A stretch of DNA of 64,000 bases, taken from Streptomyces tateyamensis (GTDB lineage: Bacteria > Actinomycetota > Actinomycetes > Streptomycetales > Streptomycetaceae). Below, in pieces: positions 25,062-33,149 of the stretch. The position numbers and the translations under genes are program-made. The stretch's first letter is position 1. Each line of letters starts with the position of its first letter. Below the pieces are notes generated by a model. That model searched no databases and was not told where the DNA came from. It saw only the letters and a program-made list of their open reading frames with translations. Location: assembly GCF_003205575.1 (NCBI RefSeq), contig NZ_PYBW01000014.1, forward strand, positions 5,513-69,512, read 5' to 3'.

Positions 25062-26729
25062 TCACTCCCAAGGCCAGCAACTCCCCTCCCCCGCCTCGAG
25101 CAGCGTGACCAGTCGGAAGGCCGCGTCGGAGAGGCCGACGAAGGTGGGCCGGTGCGGGCCGGCCTGGGTGTGGCCGGTGGCGTAGCCGCACAGGTTCCAG
25201 GTGTAGACCGGGACCTGCTCGGGGACGGGCGCGAACGGGTCCGCCGTCCGGTACCGCTGGGGCTGCTCGTCGGTGATGACCACCACCCGGTCGTGCTCGC
25301 GGTAGTGGCGGGCGACAGCGGCGCCCGTCTCGGTGCCGCCGAGGTCGTGGAAGCGCTCGACCGTACGCAGCACGCTGTCGCCCGGCTCGAGCGGCACGAC
25401 GCGGCTGCCGGTGCCGAACTCGACCAGGTCGGCCTGTTCGGCCCGCAGGGCCAAGGCGGTGCCGAACACCGCGGCGGCGTCGGCGCGGGTGAGTTCGGTC
25501 CCCCGCTCGGGCTCCCCGAACATCGATCCCGAGCGGTCCACCAGGACGAGGGTGCGGCCGGCCAGCGCGGGCACGTTGGCGAGCGAGTGGCCAAGGGCGG
25601 TCTCCAGCGCCTGCTCCCAGCGCGGCCCGGGTGCGGCGCGGTGGGCGGCCAGGAAGCGGAACGGGAACTGGCGCGAGCGGGCGACCTCGGCCGGATCGGC
25701 GATGCGCCGGGCCACCTCGGCGGCGGCCTGGTCGCCGATCCCGGCGCGGTCGAAGTTGCGCAGGTTGCGGACCAGCGCCATCGGACCCATGGACGGGATC
25801 ACCGCCTCCCACACGGCGGCGTCCAGCGGCCCCTGCAGCCAGCCCGCCAACGCCTCCCAGGTCATCCCGGCCGCGGCCAGCCGGTCGGCGCCGCCGGGGC
25901 TGGTGACCATCGGATACCGCTGCTCGGTGGGGGTGTTCAGCAGGGCGTGGTGTGCCTCCAGCAGGAGTTCCCCGGGCGGCGGGACGGCGCGGTCCGGGTG
26001 GTGCCTGCGGTCGAGCGCGTACCGGAACAGCGCACCCTGCCAGGGGCGGTCCGCGGCAGGCGTCGGGTGGGTCAGCTCGAGGACGTCGCCGAAGCGGAAC
26101 GCGCGCGAGGGGGTGTCGTACTTGAGCAGCGCCCGGCCGGTGTAGAGCCGGCGGACGGCGTCGGCCACGCCGCGCCGGAGCGGTTGCGGCAGCCGGCGGC
26201 CGTACCTGGCCGTCCAGTACGCCAGCAACTCACCAGGCTCGTCCGGGCGTTGGAGCACGGCGTCGACCGCCTGACGGGAGAAGCCCGGGGCCCGGGCTTC
26301 GGCTCGGGCACGGACGAACTCGGCAGCCCCGACCACGGCTGCGCTACGGATCCTGGCTTCGGCACGCAGCCAGCGGAGCAGGCCGAGGGTCCACTGCGGG
26401 TCCTCGACGGCGAACCGGCGGACCAACTGCGCGAACCGCTCGTCCCGGTCGGCTGCGCTCTCGTAGAAGGTGCGCCGGCCGGCCATGTGGGCGACCGCGA
26501 GCAGCAGCAGCTCGGACTTCGGATTGCGCAGGTAGCCGCTGCCGCCCTGGTGGTTGAGGGTCGCTTCGGCGGCGATCGCCGACGGCCGGAACGCCTGCCG
26601 CGACACCGGTATCCACTGCCCGTGGACGGAGAGCGGGGAGGTTGCCCCGCCTGCGGTGAGTCCCGGAGTCTCGGCCCGGATCTCTGCCCTGGCTTCGGAC
26701 TTGGTCCGCTGGCGGTTGAACCGGGTCAT
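25062..26729 (-). CDS. rsr: TROVE-domain protein (bacterial Ro60/Rsr)
   Basis: A 555-residue protein from ATG 26729, with a G-rich ribosome site 8 nt upstream. The ORF extends further upstream to 26807, but that part looks non-coding. The N-terminal two thirds is the helical-repeat TROVE ring that binds RNA. The C-terminal von Willebrand A-like domain has a MIDAS-type DRSGSM near residue 395. In Deinococcus and mycobacteria such proteins bind Y-like RNAs and help RNA decay or stress survival. I looked for a Y-like RNA in 26730-26995 and saw no clear tRNA-like element. The gene probably forms a transcription unit with the LRV gene downstream. The family call is firm and the RNA partner is unknown. 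Confidence 0.85.
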   Translation of the reverse strand: MTRFNRQRTKSEARAEIRAETPGLTAGGATSPLSVHGQWIPVSRQAFRPSAIAAEATLNHQGGSGYLRNPKSELLLLAVAHMAGRRTFYESAADRDERFAQLVRRFAVEDPQWTLGLLRWLRAEARIRSAAVVGAAEFVRARAEARAPGFSRQAVDAVLQRPDEPGELLAYWTARYGRRLPQPLRRGVADAVRRLYTGRALLKYDTPSRAFRFGDVLELTHPTPAADRPWQGALFRYALDRRHHPDRAVPPPGELLLEAHHALLNTPTEQRYPMVTSPGGADRLAAAGMTWEALAGWLQGPLDAAVWEAVIPSMGPMALVRNLRNFDRAGIGDQAAAEVARRIADPAEVARSRQFPFRFLAAHRAAPGPRWEQALETALGHSLANVPALAGRTLVLVDRSGSMFGEPERGTELTRADAAAVFGTALALRAEQADLVEFGTGSRVVPLEPGDSVLRTVERFHDLGGTETGAAVARHYREHDRVVVITDEQPQRYRTADPFAPVPEQVPVYTWNLCGYATGHTQAGPHRPTFVGLSDAAFRLVTLLEAGEGSCWPWE

Positions 26730-26995
26730 GCAGAAGTCCCCCTGGTGGGTGGCGGATCGGAGCGGGCGCGCGGCACGGTTGCGCGGCGGAAGGAGGTGAA
26801 AGGGCACGGTGCGCCGGCGGGCCGGACGAGGCCGCCTCCCGGGATCAAGGAAGGGCGCCGGTGTGTGTTTTCAGGAAGTAACCGGGGCCCGGCGCATCGG
26901 GAGGCGCCTGACGGCACGCTACCCAACACCCGCAGACGACGTCACCCGAATTAATTCCGCATCAGCCACCGGCCGGCCGCTCGGGCTGCCGACGC

Positions 26996-28474
26996 CTACC
27001 GCCGGCGCAGCACCCGGTCCAGGAACGCGCGCCACCGGGACGGCGGTGCCGGGGCGACCACCGCGACCGGGGCGGCGGGCTGCGGCACGGATGCCTCGGC
27101 CGGCCGCGGCCGCACCGCGCCCGGATCCGCTTCGTGCTCGTCGCGCTGGCCGGCGACCCAGGTGGGGGCAGGTTCCGCGGCGTCGGACCCGCCGACCGGG
27201 CTCGCGGTGAACTCGACCGGGAGCGCTAGGAGATGACGTGACATCAGGGCGGATCGCCACGAGAGTTCCTCCTCCCCGACGGCCAGCCGCAGGTCGGGCA
27301 GGCGGGACATCAGCGTGTCGATGCCGGTATCCGCGATGGCGCGGGCCAGATCCTGGCCGGGGCACTCGTGGGGGCCGCCTCCGAAAGCCAGGTGGGACCG
27401 GTTGCCGTGGACTGGGACGTCGGGGTCGGGGCGCACCGCGGGGTCCACGTTCCCGGCGGCCAGGCCGAGGATCAGCATGTCGCCCTTGGCGATCCGCTGG
27501 CCGCCCAACTCGGTCGGGCCGGTGGCGAATCGACCCGGGACGGTGGTGAACGGCGGCTCGTCCCAGAGGACTTGCTCCAGCGCGTCGGGCAGCGTCATCT
27601 GCCCGCCGGCCAGGCTGGCGCGGAATCGCCGGTCGGTGAGGGTCAGTCGCAGGGTGTTGGCGATCAGGTTGGCCGTGGTCTCGAAGGCCGCGATCAGGAT
27701 CAGCCGCAGGTGCTGCACGAGTTCGTCGTCGTCGAGCCCGGCGGGGTGCGCCATCAGCCAGGAGGCGAAGTCCGAGCCGGGGTCGCGCCGCTTGCGTTCC
27801 AGCAGCTGCGCGAGCGTGTGGACGACGTACTGGTTGCTGGCCACGGCCGTCTCGGTGCCGCGGATCATGTCGCGCGCCGCCGCCACGATCTGCGGCCCGA
27901 ACTCGTCCGGCATCCCGAACAGCTGGGTCAGGACCAGCATCGGCAGCGGCTCGGCGAACTGGTGCACCAGCTCGGCCGTGCCGCCGGGCCCGAAGGAGTC
28001 GACCAGTTGGTTCGCGAACCGGGTGATGTGCCGCCGCACGCCCCGGCGGTCGAACCGGTCCAGGCTGTCGGTGACGGCGCCGCGCAACCGCTTGTGCTCG
28101 GCGCCCTCGGCGAACACGCAGATGGGCTGCCAGTCCACGATCGGCGTGAGCGGGTGCTCGGGGCCGATCAGACCGTCCTGGAGGGCGTGCCAGCGCCGCG
28201 GGTCGCGGGAGAAGCGGGACGGCGTGCGCACCACGTCCAGGTTCTCGCGGTGTCCGAGCACCAGCCAGGCCGGCACGCCCTCGGCGATCAGGACCGGTGC
28301 CACCGCGCCGTGTTCGGTGCGCAGCTTCTCGTACAGGCCCATCGGGTCGGTCTCCGCCTCGGGGCCGAACAGCCCGCGCAGGGCGTCGAGGTCGAGTCCG
28401 GCGACCGGGCAGCGGCCGGTCGGCGCGTCCGGGCCGGGCTGCGGGGTGGACCGGTCGGCGGGGTGGAGGGTCAC
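26996..28474 (-). CDS. cvnE: Conservon cytochrome P450 (CYP157-like, no ExxR)
   Basis: A 492-residue P450 whose GTG start overlaps the cvnD stop by 4 nt (GTGA). The heme-binding loop FGGGPHECPG has the ligand C371, and the I-helix region is LILIAAFETTANL. In the K-helix, where nearly all P450s have ExxR, the sequence is EQVLWDEPP, so both Glu and Arg are missing. This is the mark of the CYP157 family, known from Streptomyces conservons to lack ExxR. The last 75 residues are a Pro/Ala-rich tail ending in basic residues. It closes the cvn operon. The substrate is unknown; a role as effector of the membrane-associated cvn complex is inferred from family knowledge. Confidence 0.9.
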   Translation of the reverse strand: MTLHPADRSTPQPGPDAPTGRCPVAGLDLDALRGLFGPEAETDPMGLYEKLRTEHGAVAPVLIAEGVPAWLVLGHRENLDVVRTPSRFSRDPRRWHALQDGLIGPEHPLTPIVDWQPICVFAEGAEHKRLRGAVTDSLDRFDRRGVRRHITRFANQLVDSFGPGGTAELVHQFAEPLPMLVLTQLFGMPDEFGPQIVAAARDMIRGTETAVASNQYVVHTLAQLLERKRRDPGSDFASWLMAHPAGLDDDELVQHLRLILIAAFETTANLIANTLRLTLTDRRFRASLAGGQMTLPDALEQVLWDEPPFTTVPGRFATGPTELGGQRIAKGDMLILGLAAGNVDPAVRPDPDVPVHGNRSHLAFGGGPHECPGQDLARAIADTGIDTLMSRLPDLRLAVGEEELSWRSALMSRHLLALPVEFTASPVGGSDAAEPAPTWVAGQRDEHEADPGAVRPRPAEASVPQPAAPVAVVAPAPPSRWRAFLDRVLRRR

Positions 28475-29139
28475 GAAGGCTCCAGTGCGGTGGCGGTGGC
28501 TGCGGTGGTGGTGAGCGAGCGGAGGTAGTGCATGAGGGCGATCAGCACATCGCGGCTGGACTCGCGGCTGCGGGCGTCGCAGCTGACGATCGGGACGGCC
28601 GCGGGCAGGTCGAGCGAAGCGCGCAGGGCGTCGAGGTCGTAGTGCGGGGACTCGGGGAAGGCGTTGACGGCGACCACGAAGGGCACCGCGCGCTCCTCCA
28701 GCCGGCCCAGCACGTCGAAGCTGACCTCGATCCGCCGGGTGTCGATCAGCACCACCGCACCGAGCGCACCCTCGAACAGCCCGTTCCACAGGAACCAGAA
28801 GCGCTCCTGGCCGGGCGTGCCGAAGAGGTAGAGCACCAGCTGCTCGTTGATGCTGATCCGGCCGAAGTCCATGGCAACGGTCGTGGCGGTCTTGGTGCGG
28901 ACCCCGCCGGGGTCGTCGACGCCGACCCCGGCCTGGGTCATCGTCTCCTCGGTGGTCAGCGGGCGGATCTCGCTGACCGCGCCGACGAAAGTGGTCTTGC
29001 CGACCCCGAAACCGCCCACGACCACGGCCTTCACCGCGGCGGTGGCCGTGTGGGGCAGCAGGTGCTCGCGGCGGGGACCGGTGGGGGCCCGGTCGTCGCC
29101 GGCTGCGACGGCCCCGGCTTCATAGGCGCTGTAGTCCAT
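28471..29139 (-). CDS. cvnD: Conservon Ras-like GTPase CvnD
   Basis: A 222-residue small GTPase. The P-loop GGFGVGKTT is at 42-50, the switch region is FGTPGQERF, and VNAF replaces the usual NKxD. It belongs to the MglA/Rag-like ATP/GTP-binding proteins found in Streptomyces conservons. It overlaps the end of cvnC by 20 nt and the P450 gene by 4 nt, so it is translationally coupled to both. In the known model CvnA-D form a membrane-linked complex resembling a G-protein-coupled signalling unit, with CvnD as the switch. Confidence 0.93.
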   Translation of the reverse strand: MDYSAYEAGAVAAGDDRAPTGPRREHLLPHTATAAVKAVVVGGFGVGKTTFVGAVSEIRPLTTEETMTQAGVGVDDPGGVRTKTATTVAMDFGRISINEQLVLYLFGTPGQERFWFLWNGLFEGALGAVVLIDTRRIEVSFDVLGRLEERAVPFVVAVNAFPESPHYDLDALRASLDLPAAVPIVSCDARSRESSRDVLIALMHYLRSLTTTAATATALEPS

Positions 29140-29500
29140 GGATCACTGCCTCGATCAGTTCACGGTCGGGAAGGACGGCGACGGGGACCGGTCCGCGGAC
29201 CTGCACGCTGCCGTCGGTGAGCAGGTCCGTGAGCAGCAGCGTGACGACCCTCACGGGCAGCCGCAGGTAGGCCGAGATCTCCGCCACCGAGAGCGGGGTC
29301 TCGCACAGCCGCAGGATCGCGGCCTGCTCGGGCGGGGTCATCGGGTCCGGTCCGACGCGGGCGACGACGAGCGAGACCAGGTCGATCGAGGTGCGGTCGT
29401 GCGAGGCGGCCCGGCTTCCGGTGATCACGTAGAGCCGTTCCGGGGTCTGTTCGCCCCACCGGTCGGGGCCGGCCGGTGTGCCGTGGTGCTGGTCGGTCAT
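29120..29500 (-). CDS. cvnC: Conservon DUF742 protein CvnC
   Basis: A 126-residue DUF742 protein with the typical RLYVITGSR segment, a winged-helix-like core (LSVAEISAYLRLPVRVV) and a C-terminal ELIEAVIHGLQRL. The ATG at 29500 overlaps the cvnB stop by 4 nt. In conservons it interacts with the kinase-like CvnA and the GTPase. Its length is normal, and nothing is unusual apart from the tight packing. Confidence 0.92.
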   Translation of the reverse strand: MTDQHHGTPAGPDRWGEQTPERLYVITGSRAASHDRTSIDLVSLVVARVGPDPMTPPEQAAILRLCETPLSVAEISAYLRLPVRVVTLLLTDLLTDGSVQVRGPVPVAVLPDRELIEAVIHGLQRL

Positions 29501-29904
29501 CCAGCCGGCCCGTCGACGCGCACCGGCGTGGTGAGGTGTTCGCCGATCCGGGCGACCAGATCGCGCATCCGCTGGCCCATCAGGCCGGCGTCGACCCCGT
29601 CCTCCGCGAGCACGGCCAGGTAGGCCCGGGCCCCGGCGGCCATCAGGTAGAAGAATCCGCCGGCCATCTCGATCACCACCATCCGCATCCGGCCGTCGCC
29701 CTGCGGCAGTTCGTCCGCCACCGCGCGGGCCAGGCTCTGCAGGCCGGCGCAGGCGGCGGCCAACCGGTCGGCGGTGTCGGTGTCGGTGCCGTACTGGGCC
29801 ATCCGCAGCCCGTCGGCGGAGAGCACGATCACGTGCCGGGTCTGCGGGACGCTCTCGGCGAGGTCGCGGAGCAACCAGTCCATGTTCGTTCGCTGAGAGA
29901 TCAT
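29497..29904 (-). CDS. cvnB: Conservon roadblock/LC7 protein CvnB
   Basis: A 135-residue roadblock/LC7-domain protein with a standard start (NMDWLLRDLAESVPQTRH) and the LSADGLRMA strand. These MglB-like proteins act as activators or partners of the small GTPase. The ATG at 29904 shares one base with the cvnA stop (TGATG). Longer open frames upstream run through cvnA and are not real starts. Confidence 0.93.
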   Translation of the reverse strand: MISQRTNMDWLLRDLAESVPQTRHVIVLSADGLRMAQYGTDTDTADRLAAACAGLQSLARAVADELPQGDGRMRMVVIEMAGGFFYLMAAGARAYLAVLAEDGVDAGLMGQRMRDLVARIGEHLTTPVRVDGPAG

Positions 29905-31505
29905 CAGTCGGCACCTCGCTCGTGTTCGCTGCTGTGGCCCTCGCCGGCGAAGCCGTGCGCGGGCGGCTGCCGCCCGTCCTGGGCCGCGTCCGCCGCACCG
30001 TGGGCCGGTGGGTCGTTGACGCCGCTCTGGAACGCGGCCAACCACAGTCCCGGCTGGATGCTCTGCTCCGCCGCGGTCGTCTGCTCGGGGCCGACCGCGG
30101 CCTGCGGCGTGCGACGCCGGCGCTGCGGCAGGTCAGCGGCCGGGTCGGCGGACCCCGAACCGCCCGGATCTGTCCGGACCTGCGACACCTGCCCCACCCG
30201 GGGCGGTACGGCTGCGGCGTGCCGACCGCGCTCCGAGGACGGGAACGAGGGCGACGGGAAGGAGCGGATCGCGCTGCGCCGGGCCCTACCGTTCTCGCCC
30301 GCGCGCCGCGGACCCGAGGCCGCGCCGATCCCGTGCGCCACCCCGGTGCCGGGCACGCTGGTCAGCTTCTCCTGCGGGACGATCAGCACCGCTCGTACCC
30401 CGCCGTAGGCCGACGGGCGCAGCGAGACCTGGAACCCGTTGGCCTGGGCCAGCCGGCCCACCACGGCCAGGCCCAGGCGCGGTGTCTCGCCCAGGTCGTT
30501 CAGGTCGATCCCGGACTGCGCCTCGCGCAACATCCGCTCGGCCCGGGCCCGACCCTCCTCGCTGAGGCTCAGGCCGCCGTCCTCGATCTCCACCGCGATG
30601 CCGCTCTGCACCTCCGCCGCAGTCAGGTGCACCCGGGTGTGCGGCGGCGAGTAGCGGGTGGCGTTGTCGAGCAGCTCCGCGAGCGCGTGGATCAGCGGCT
30701 CGACGGTCGGTCCCAGCACGGCGACCTCGGACACCGGGTGCAGGTCCACCCTCTGGTAGTCCAGGATCCGCGACATCGCGCCGCGCAGCACGCTGTACAG
30801 CGGCACCGACCGGCCCCACTGCCGGCCCGGGCGGGCGCCGCCCAGCACCGCGATGGAGTCGGCGAGGCGGCCGACCAGCGCGTTGCCGTGGTCCAGGCGC
30901 AGCAGGTCGTCGAAGACGCCGGGGTCCTCGCCGTGCCGGTCCTCCATCTCCCGCAGGTCCTGCGCCTGCCGGTGGACGATGGCCTGTACCCGACGGGCGA
31001 TGTTGACGAAGGCCCGCTGCGCCGACTCGCGCAGCGCCTCCTCGGCGTCCACCGCCTCCAACACCGTGCGCAGGGTGGCCTGTGCGGCGGCAGCAAACTC
31101 GGGCGTGACGCCGCTCACGGCGATGGCACTGTCCTGCAGGATGTCCTCCACGGACTCGCCGCGCTGCACCCTGGCCACGGCCTGGGGAAGCAACTTCACG
31201 GAGAGGTGGTGGAGTTGCTGCTCCTGCGCGGAGATCCGGCCGGCCAGCAGCCGCTCAGCGGCCTGTCCGCGCCTGCCCAGTTCGGCAAGGTGCCGGCCGC
31301 GCCGGGCGACCTCGACGCAGAGCAGCGCGGCCATGGCCGCGGCCACACCCCCGCACTCCGCGACCAGCCACCTGCCACCGCCCGGTACCGCGGTCGCGGC
31401 GCCGGCCCAGGCGAGGGCGGCCACCACGGCGGGCAGTATCCAGAGCGTCCGGGAGACGCCGGCCGGGACGGATCCGTCGCCGGGCGATGAGTCAGCACGA
31501 ACCAT
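29904..31505 (-). CDS. cvnA: Conservon sensor-kinase-like ATPase CvnA
   Basis: A 533-residue membrane protein with an AAGGA ribosome site before its ATG. Two hydrophobic segments (about 17-42 and 46-66) are followed by a helical linker and a histidine-kinase-type ATPase domain. The N-box is ELLDNATRYSPP, then comes IEDGGLSLS, and a G-rich LGLAVVGRLAQANGF. I see no clear phosphoacceptor H-box, which is normal for CvnA. The last 130 residues are a disordered Pro/Ala/Arg-rich tail. It is the first gene of the five-gene cvnABCDE operon and probably anchors the complex to the membrane. Confidence 0.9.
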   Translation of the reverse strand: MVRADSSPGDGSVPAGVSRTLWILPAVVAALAWAGAATAVPGGGRWLVAECGGVAAAMAALLCVEVARRGRHLAELGRRGQAAERLLAGRISAQEQQLHHLSVKLLPQAVARVQRGESVEDILQDSAIAVSGVTPEFAAAAQATLRTVLEAVDAEEALRESAQRAFVNIARRVQAIVHRQAQDLREMEDRHGEDPGVFDDLLRLDHGNALVGRLADSIAVLGGARPGRQWGRSVPLYSVLRGAMSRILDYQRVDLHPVSEVAVLGPTVEPLIHALAELLDNATRYSPPHTRVHLTAAEVQSGIAVEIEDGGLSLSEEGRARAERMLREAQSGIDLNDLGETPRLGLAVVGRLAQANGFQVSLRPSAYGGVRAVLIVPQEKLTSVPGTGVAHGIGAASGPRRAGENGRARRSAIRSFPSPSFPSSERGRHAAAVPPRVGQVSQVRTDPGGSGSADPAADLPQRRRRTPQAAVGPEQTTAAEQSIQPGLWLAAFQSGVNDPPAHGAADAAQDGRQPPAHGFAGEGHSSEHERGAD

Positions 31506-31807
31506 GGGGGTCCTTGGGATCAGGGCGGGCGTAACGGCGTGTCAGCTTCCCCCGTTGACACCGGTACGCGCCTGGGCGCAGCCCGGTGGCATCGGCCGAA
31601 CCTGCTGACTGCGACTCGGCCCGCCAGGCAGCCTAGCGGCCGTGCACCCGGCACGTGGCAGATCAATATGCCTCGTGCATAAATCACTTGACGTGTCGTC
31701 AGAGCTGCTAACCTCGCTACTGAGCCATGCCCGCCGGCTGGACGGGCGGGCCGAGCGCGCCGGTTCTCCTCCCCCGGCGGTGTGCCGGGCAAGGATGCGC
31801 CGGACGG
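31506..31807. promoter_or_regulatory. Promoter region of the cvn operon, with a TGACG palindrome
   Basis: About 300 bases without a gene, upstream of cvnA and downstream of the racemase gene. The stretch near 31660-31715 is AT-richer than its surroundings. It contains a palindrome TGACG-TGT-CGTCA at 31689-31701. On the plus strand TTGACG (31688-31693) is followed after 15 nt by TAACCT (31709-31714), which is short for a normal promoter spacer. The palindrome may be an operator for cvn; no regulator is implied by the sequence. Confidence 0.35.
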
Positions 31808-32530
31808 CTACATCCGGTGCGTCGCTCTGATCGCCGACGGTCCGGACAGTGCGGCCTGCACGGCGGCTGCGGCGTGGAGGCGGGCGGTGGGGAAGACCGG
31901 GACAGGGCTGTCCTCGGGGCCGATGAGGAGTTCGATTTCGGTGCAGCCCAGGATGATGCCTTCCGCGCCTGTGGCGACCAGGTCTGCGATGACCTGCTGG
32001 TACGCGGCTCGTGACTCCTGCCGCACGATGCCCAGGCAGAGTTCCTCGTAGATCACCTGGTGCACGAGCCTGCGCCCGTCGGCGTCCGGGACGCGCACGT
32101 CGAGTCCGGCGGCTTCGAGGCGGCCCCGATAGAACTCCTGCTCCATGGTGAACGCGGTGCCCAGCAGGCCGACTCGGTGCAGGCCCGAGGTCCGGACGGC
32201 AGCGGCGGTGGCGTCGGCAAGGTGCAGGAGGGGGATGGAGACCGCCGCCTCGACGCGGTCGGCGACCTTGTGCATGGTGTTGGTGCAGATCAGCACCATG
32301 TCCGCGCCGGCTGCTTCCAGTGCCTGGGCAGCGGCGGCCAGGACCTCGCCGGCCTCCGCCCAGCGGCCCTGCACCTGGAGTTGCTCGATCTCGGCGAAGT
32401 CCACCGAGTAGAGCACGCAGCGGGCCGAGTGGAGTCCGCCGAGGCGCTCGCGCGTGCACTCGTTCAACAGCCGGTAGTACTCGGCCGTCGACTCCCAGCT
32501 CATCCCGCCGATCAACCCGATCGTCTTCAT
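31808..32530 (-). CDS. Aspartate/glutamate racemase family protein
   Basis: A 240-residue protein from ATG 32530 with a GAGGGG ribosome site. It has the typical start MKTIGLIGGMSWEST and the two catalytic Cys motifs, CTNTMHK (C82) and GCTEIELL (C196). This two-thiol arrangement interconverts L- and D-Asp or Glu without a cofactor. The YgeA-like length and motifs suggest a broad-specificity aspartate racemase. No cell-wall or peptide-synthesis gene is adjacent, so its purpose is open. The gene is transcribed away from the sortase locus. Confidence 0.9.
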   Translation of the reverse strand: MKTIGLIGGMSWESTAEYYRLLNECTRERLGGLHSARCVLYSVDFAEIEQLQVQGRWAEAGEVLAAAAQALEAAGADMVLICTNTMHKVADRVEAAVSIPLLHLADATAAAVRTSGLHRVGLLGTAFTMEQEFYRGRLEAAGLDVRVPDADGRRLVHQVIYEELCLGIVRQESRAAYQQVIADLVATGAEGIILGCTEIELLIGPEDSPVPVFPTARLHAAAAVQAALSGPSAIRATHRM

Positions 32531-32564
32531 CGCGTACCCCTCGGTCAGGTGAAAGGAGCCAAGC

Positions 32565-32627
32565 ATGTCAGGTGTCGCGGTGGCGGCGGACTGTTACACG
32601 GTCGGGCGCAGGGTGTTACCCGGCTGA
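32565..32627 (+). CDS. Possible 20-residue leader ORF with a TTA codon
   Basis: ATG 32565 has a very good ribosome site (AAAGGAG, 6 nt upstream) and runs to TGA at 32625-32627. It contains a TTA leucine codon, rare in actinomycetes and read by the bldA tRNA. Its first 14 bases around the start (GCATGTCAGGTGTC) repeat exactly at the start of the next gene at 32713. It may be a leader peptide, or a leftover from duplication of the gene start. It begins 34 nt from the divergent racemase gene, which leaves little room for a promoter. Confidence 0.3.
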   Translation: MSGVAVAADCYTVGRRVLPG

Positions 32628-32714
32628 GCGGTGACCGTGCGGAGGCGTTCCTAGCGTGGGCTGCGCCGACCCCGGCCGAGGTGGTTGGGGCGGCGGATCC
32701 CTGGAGGTAATCGC

Positions 32715-33149
32715 ATGTCAGGTGTCATCGCGTCAGGTTCGGGTGTCGTGCGGCGCGCGGTACGGCTGTCGGTGGTCCCGTTCGCCGTGGCGGTCGCGCT
32801 GACCGGTCCCGCGGCCGTCGCCTTCGCGGACGGGCCGGCGCAGACGGCGGCGCCGGGCGCGCCGGCTCCGGCGGTGACCCGCACGCCGTCCGCGGTGCCC
32901 TCCGCGGCGCCGTCCGCGGCACCCACCCCCGCGCCGATGCCGACCGGCCGGCCCGGCGTGCTGCCGAGCGGTGTCCCGACCCCGCAGGTGAAGGCGGTGC
33001 CCAAGGGCGGTGCGCAGACCGGTGAGGGTGCCACCGGCCCGTCCACCGGGACCGTGCTGGCCGGTTCGGGTCTGGCCGCCATCGGGGTGGCCGGTCTCGG
33101 GTTCGCCGTGCTGCGGCACCGCCGGAACGGTGCCGGTGCGCGCGGCTGA
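32715..33149 (+). CDS. Secreted membrane-anchored Pro/Ala-rich protein, possible sortase substrate
   Basis: A 144-residue protein from ATG 32715 with GGAGG 7 nt upstream. It has a signal peptide (basic start, hydrophobic 16-33, AFA cleavage near 38), then a Pro/Ala/Thr-rich stretch without fold. The end looks like a cell-wall sorting signal: GPSTG, a hydrophobic helix and the basic tail RHRRNG. The classical LPxTG or LAxTG is absent; GPSTG is the closest pentapeptide. The next gene encodes a sortase and overlaps it by 14 nt, so the pair may work together. The role of the protein is unknown; it could be a cell-surface stalk. Confidence 0.7.
   Translation: MSGVIASGSGVVRRAVRLSVVPFAVAVALTGPAAVAFADGPAQTAAPGAPAPAVTRTPSAVPSAAPSAAPTPAPMPTGRPGVLPSGVPTPQVKAVPKGGAQTGEGATGPSTGTVLAGSGLAAIGVAGLGFAVLRHRRNGAGARG

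Noticed and set aside
26730..26995. Y-like RNA gene next to the TROVE gene
   Set aside because: I looked for tRNA-like loops and a long closing stem on both strands and found none that convinced me. A covariance-model search would decide.
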